Of a stretch of 64,000 nt of DNA, positions 63,938 to 64,000 are shown piece after piece; position 1 is the first letter of the stretch; each line of letters opens with the position of its first letter. The stretch comes from Nocardia asteroides (lineage in GTDB: Bacteria > Actinomycetota > Actinomycetes > Mycobacteriales > Mycobacteriaceae), in assembly GCA_019930625.1 (NCBI GenBank), contig CP082844.1, positions 3,038,001 through 3,102,000 on the forward strand, in the 5' to 3' direction. The position numbers were made by a program, and so were the translations under genes. The notes beneath the pieces are model-generated. The model was not told the DNA's origin and made no database searches. It was given only the letters and a program-made list of their open reading frames with translations.

Positions 63938-64000
63938 TCAGCGGCTCACGTGGATCTCCCGCGACTCCGACGGCGGGTACGAGGCGCCCGACCAGCCATG
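63938..64000 (-). CDS. 3' end of an unidentified gene (partial)
   Basis: The last 20 codons of a leftward gene that enters from beyond the window. The frame reads HGWSGASYPPSESREIHVSR and ends in TGA at 63938-63940. It is too short to name. It lies 45 bases upstream of the small PH gene, so all three may be co-transcribed. Confidence 0.45.
   Translation of the reverse strand, partial: HGWSGASYPPSESREIHVSR

Overview
The window is high-GC (about 70 percent) actinobacterial chromosome. Gene content points to a mycolate-producing, mycothiol-using member of the Corynebacteriales, most likely Nocardia or a close relative. The block at 52.4-61.7 kb has the same genes in the same order as the Mycobacterium tuberculosis Rv1157c-Rv1171 neighbourhood as I remember it: a secreted Ala/Pro-rich protein, pimE, a pterin dehydratase, typA, lpqW, mshB and a small membrane protein, without the nitrate-reductase genes. 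The genus is inferred; the gene order is read directly.

Layout. 0-0.86 kb: a frame-broken, probably decayed ORF. 0.86-5.25 kb: sbcD-sbcC (DNA double-strand end processing). 5.4-8.3 kb: a leftward alkylation-repair operon (Ada-AlkA fusion, Ogt, SDR). 8.4-10.9 kb: cstA-ybdD pyruvate/peptide uptake pair. 11.1-14.3 kb: a CUT1-type sugar ABC importer (lipoprotein plus two permeases, no ATPase). 14.3-18.1 kb: VOC/AraC pair, quinone-oxidoreductase-like protein, ychF. 18.1-31.4 kb: an accessory stretch with weaker coding style and longer gaps. It holds a PD-(D/E)XK nuclease-like protein that looks 5'-truncated, a DUF6928-like protein flanked by copies of an IS-end sequence, an IS256-family element with two compensating frameshifts in its transposase, a TIR/deoxyribosyltransferase-like plus TPR protein, a DUF6508 protein, an FAD monooxygenase and a small ABM-like protein, a lytic-transglycosylase protein, and a large membrane protein of unknown role.

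31.6-35.6 kb: VOC protein and a 53-aa ribbon-helix-helix protein, divergent from a MoxR-type ATPase/VWA pair, with three tandem 8-bp operator-like repeats between them. 36.2-38.5 kb: three perfect 13-bp palindromes at exact 17-bp spacing, followed by an overlapping operon of three Roadblock/LC7-like proteins and a DUF4388-like protein, with no GTPase gene. 38.5-45.0 kb: FMN reductase behind a MerR-type promoter, methyltransferase, small exported and membrane proteins, a MarR/MFS divergent pair, a WYL regulator/TIGR03086 divergent pair. 45.2-48.8 kb: a complete OpuC-type osmoprotectant importer. 49-52.3 kb: cell-envelope and unknown proteins, including a nonapeptide-repeat protein. 52.4-64 kb: the conserved mannolipid/mycothiol block, ending with two bacterial-PH proteins and the 3' end of an unidentified gene.

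Most genes sit in tight operons with 4-base ATGA or GTGA overlaps. Divergent regulator/target pairs with palindromes in the shared gap recur at 32.1, 41.6 and 44.35 kb. No rRNA, tRNA or CRISPR array was seen by eye.
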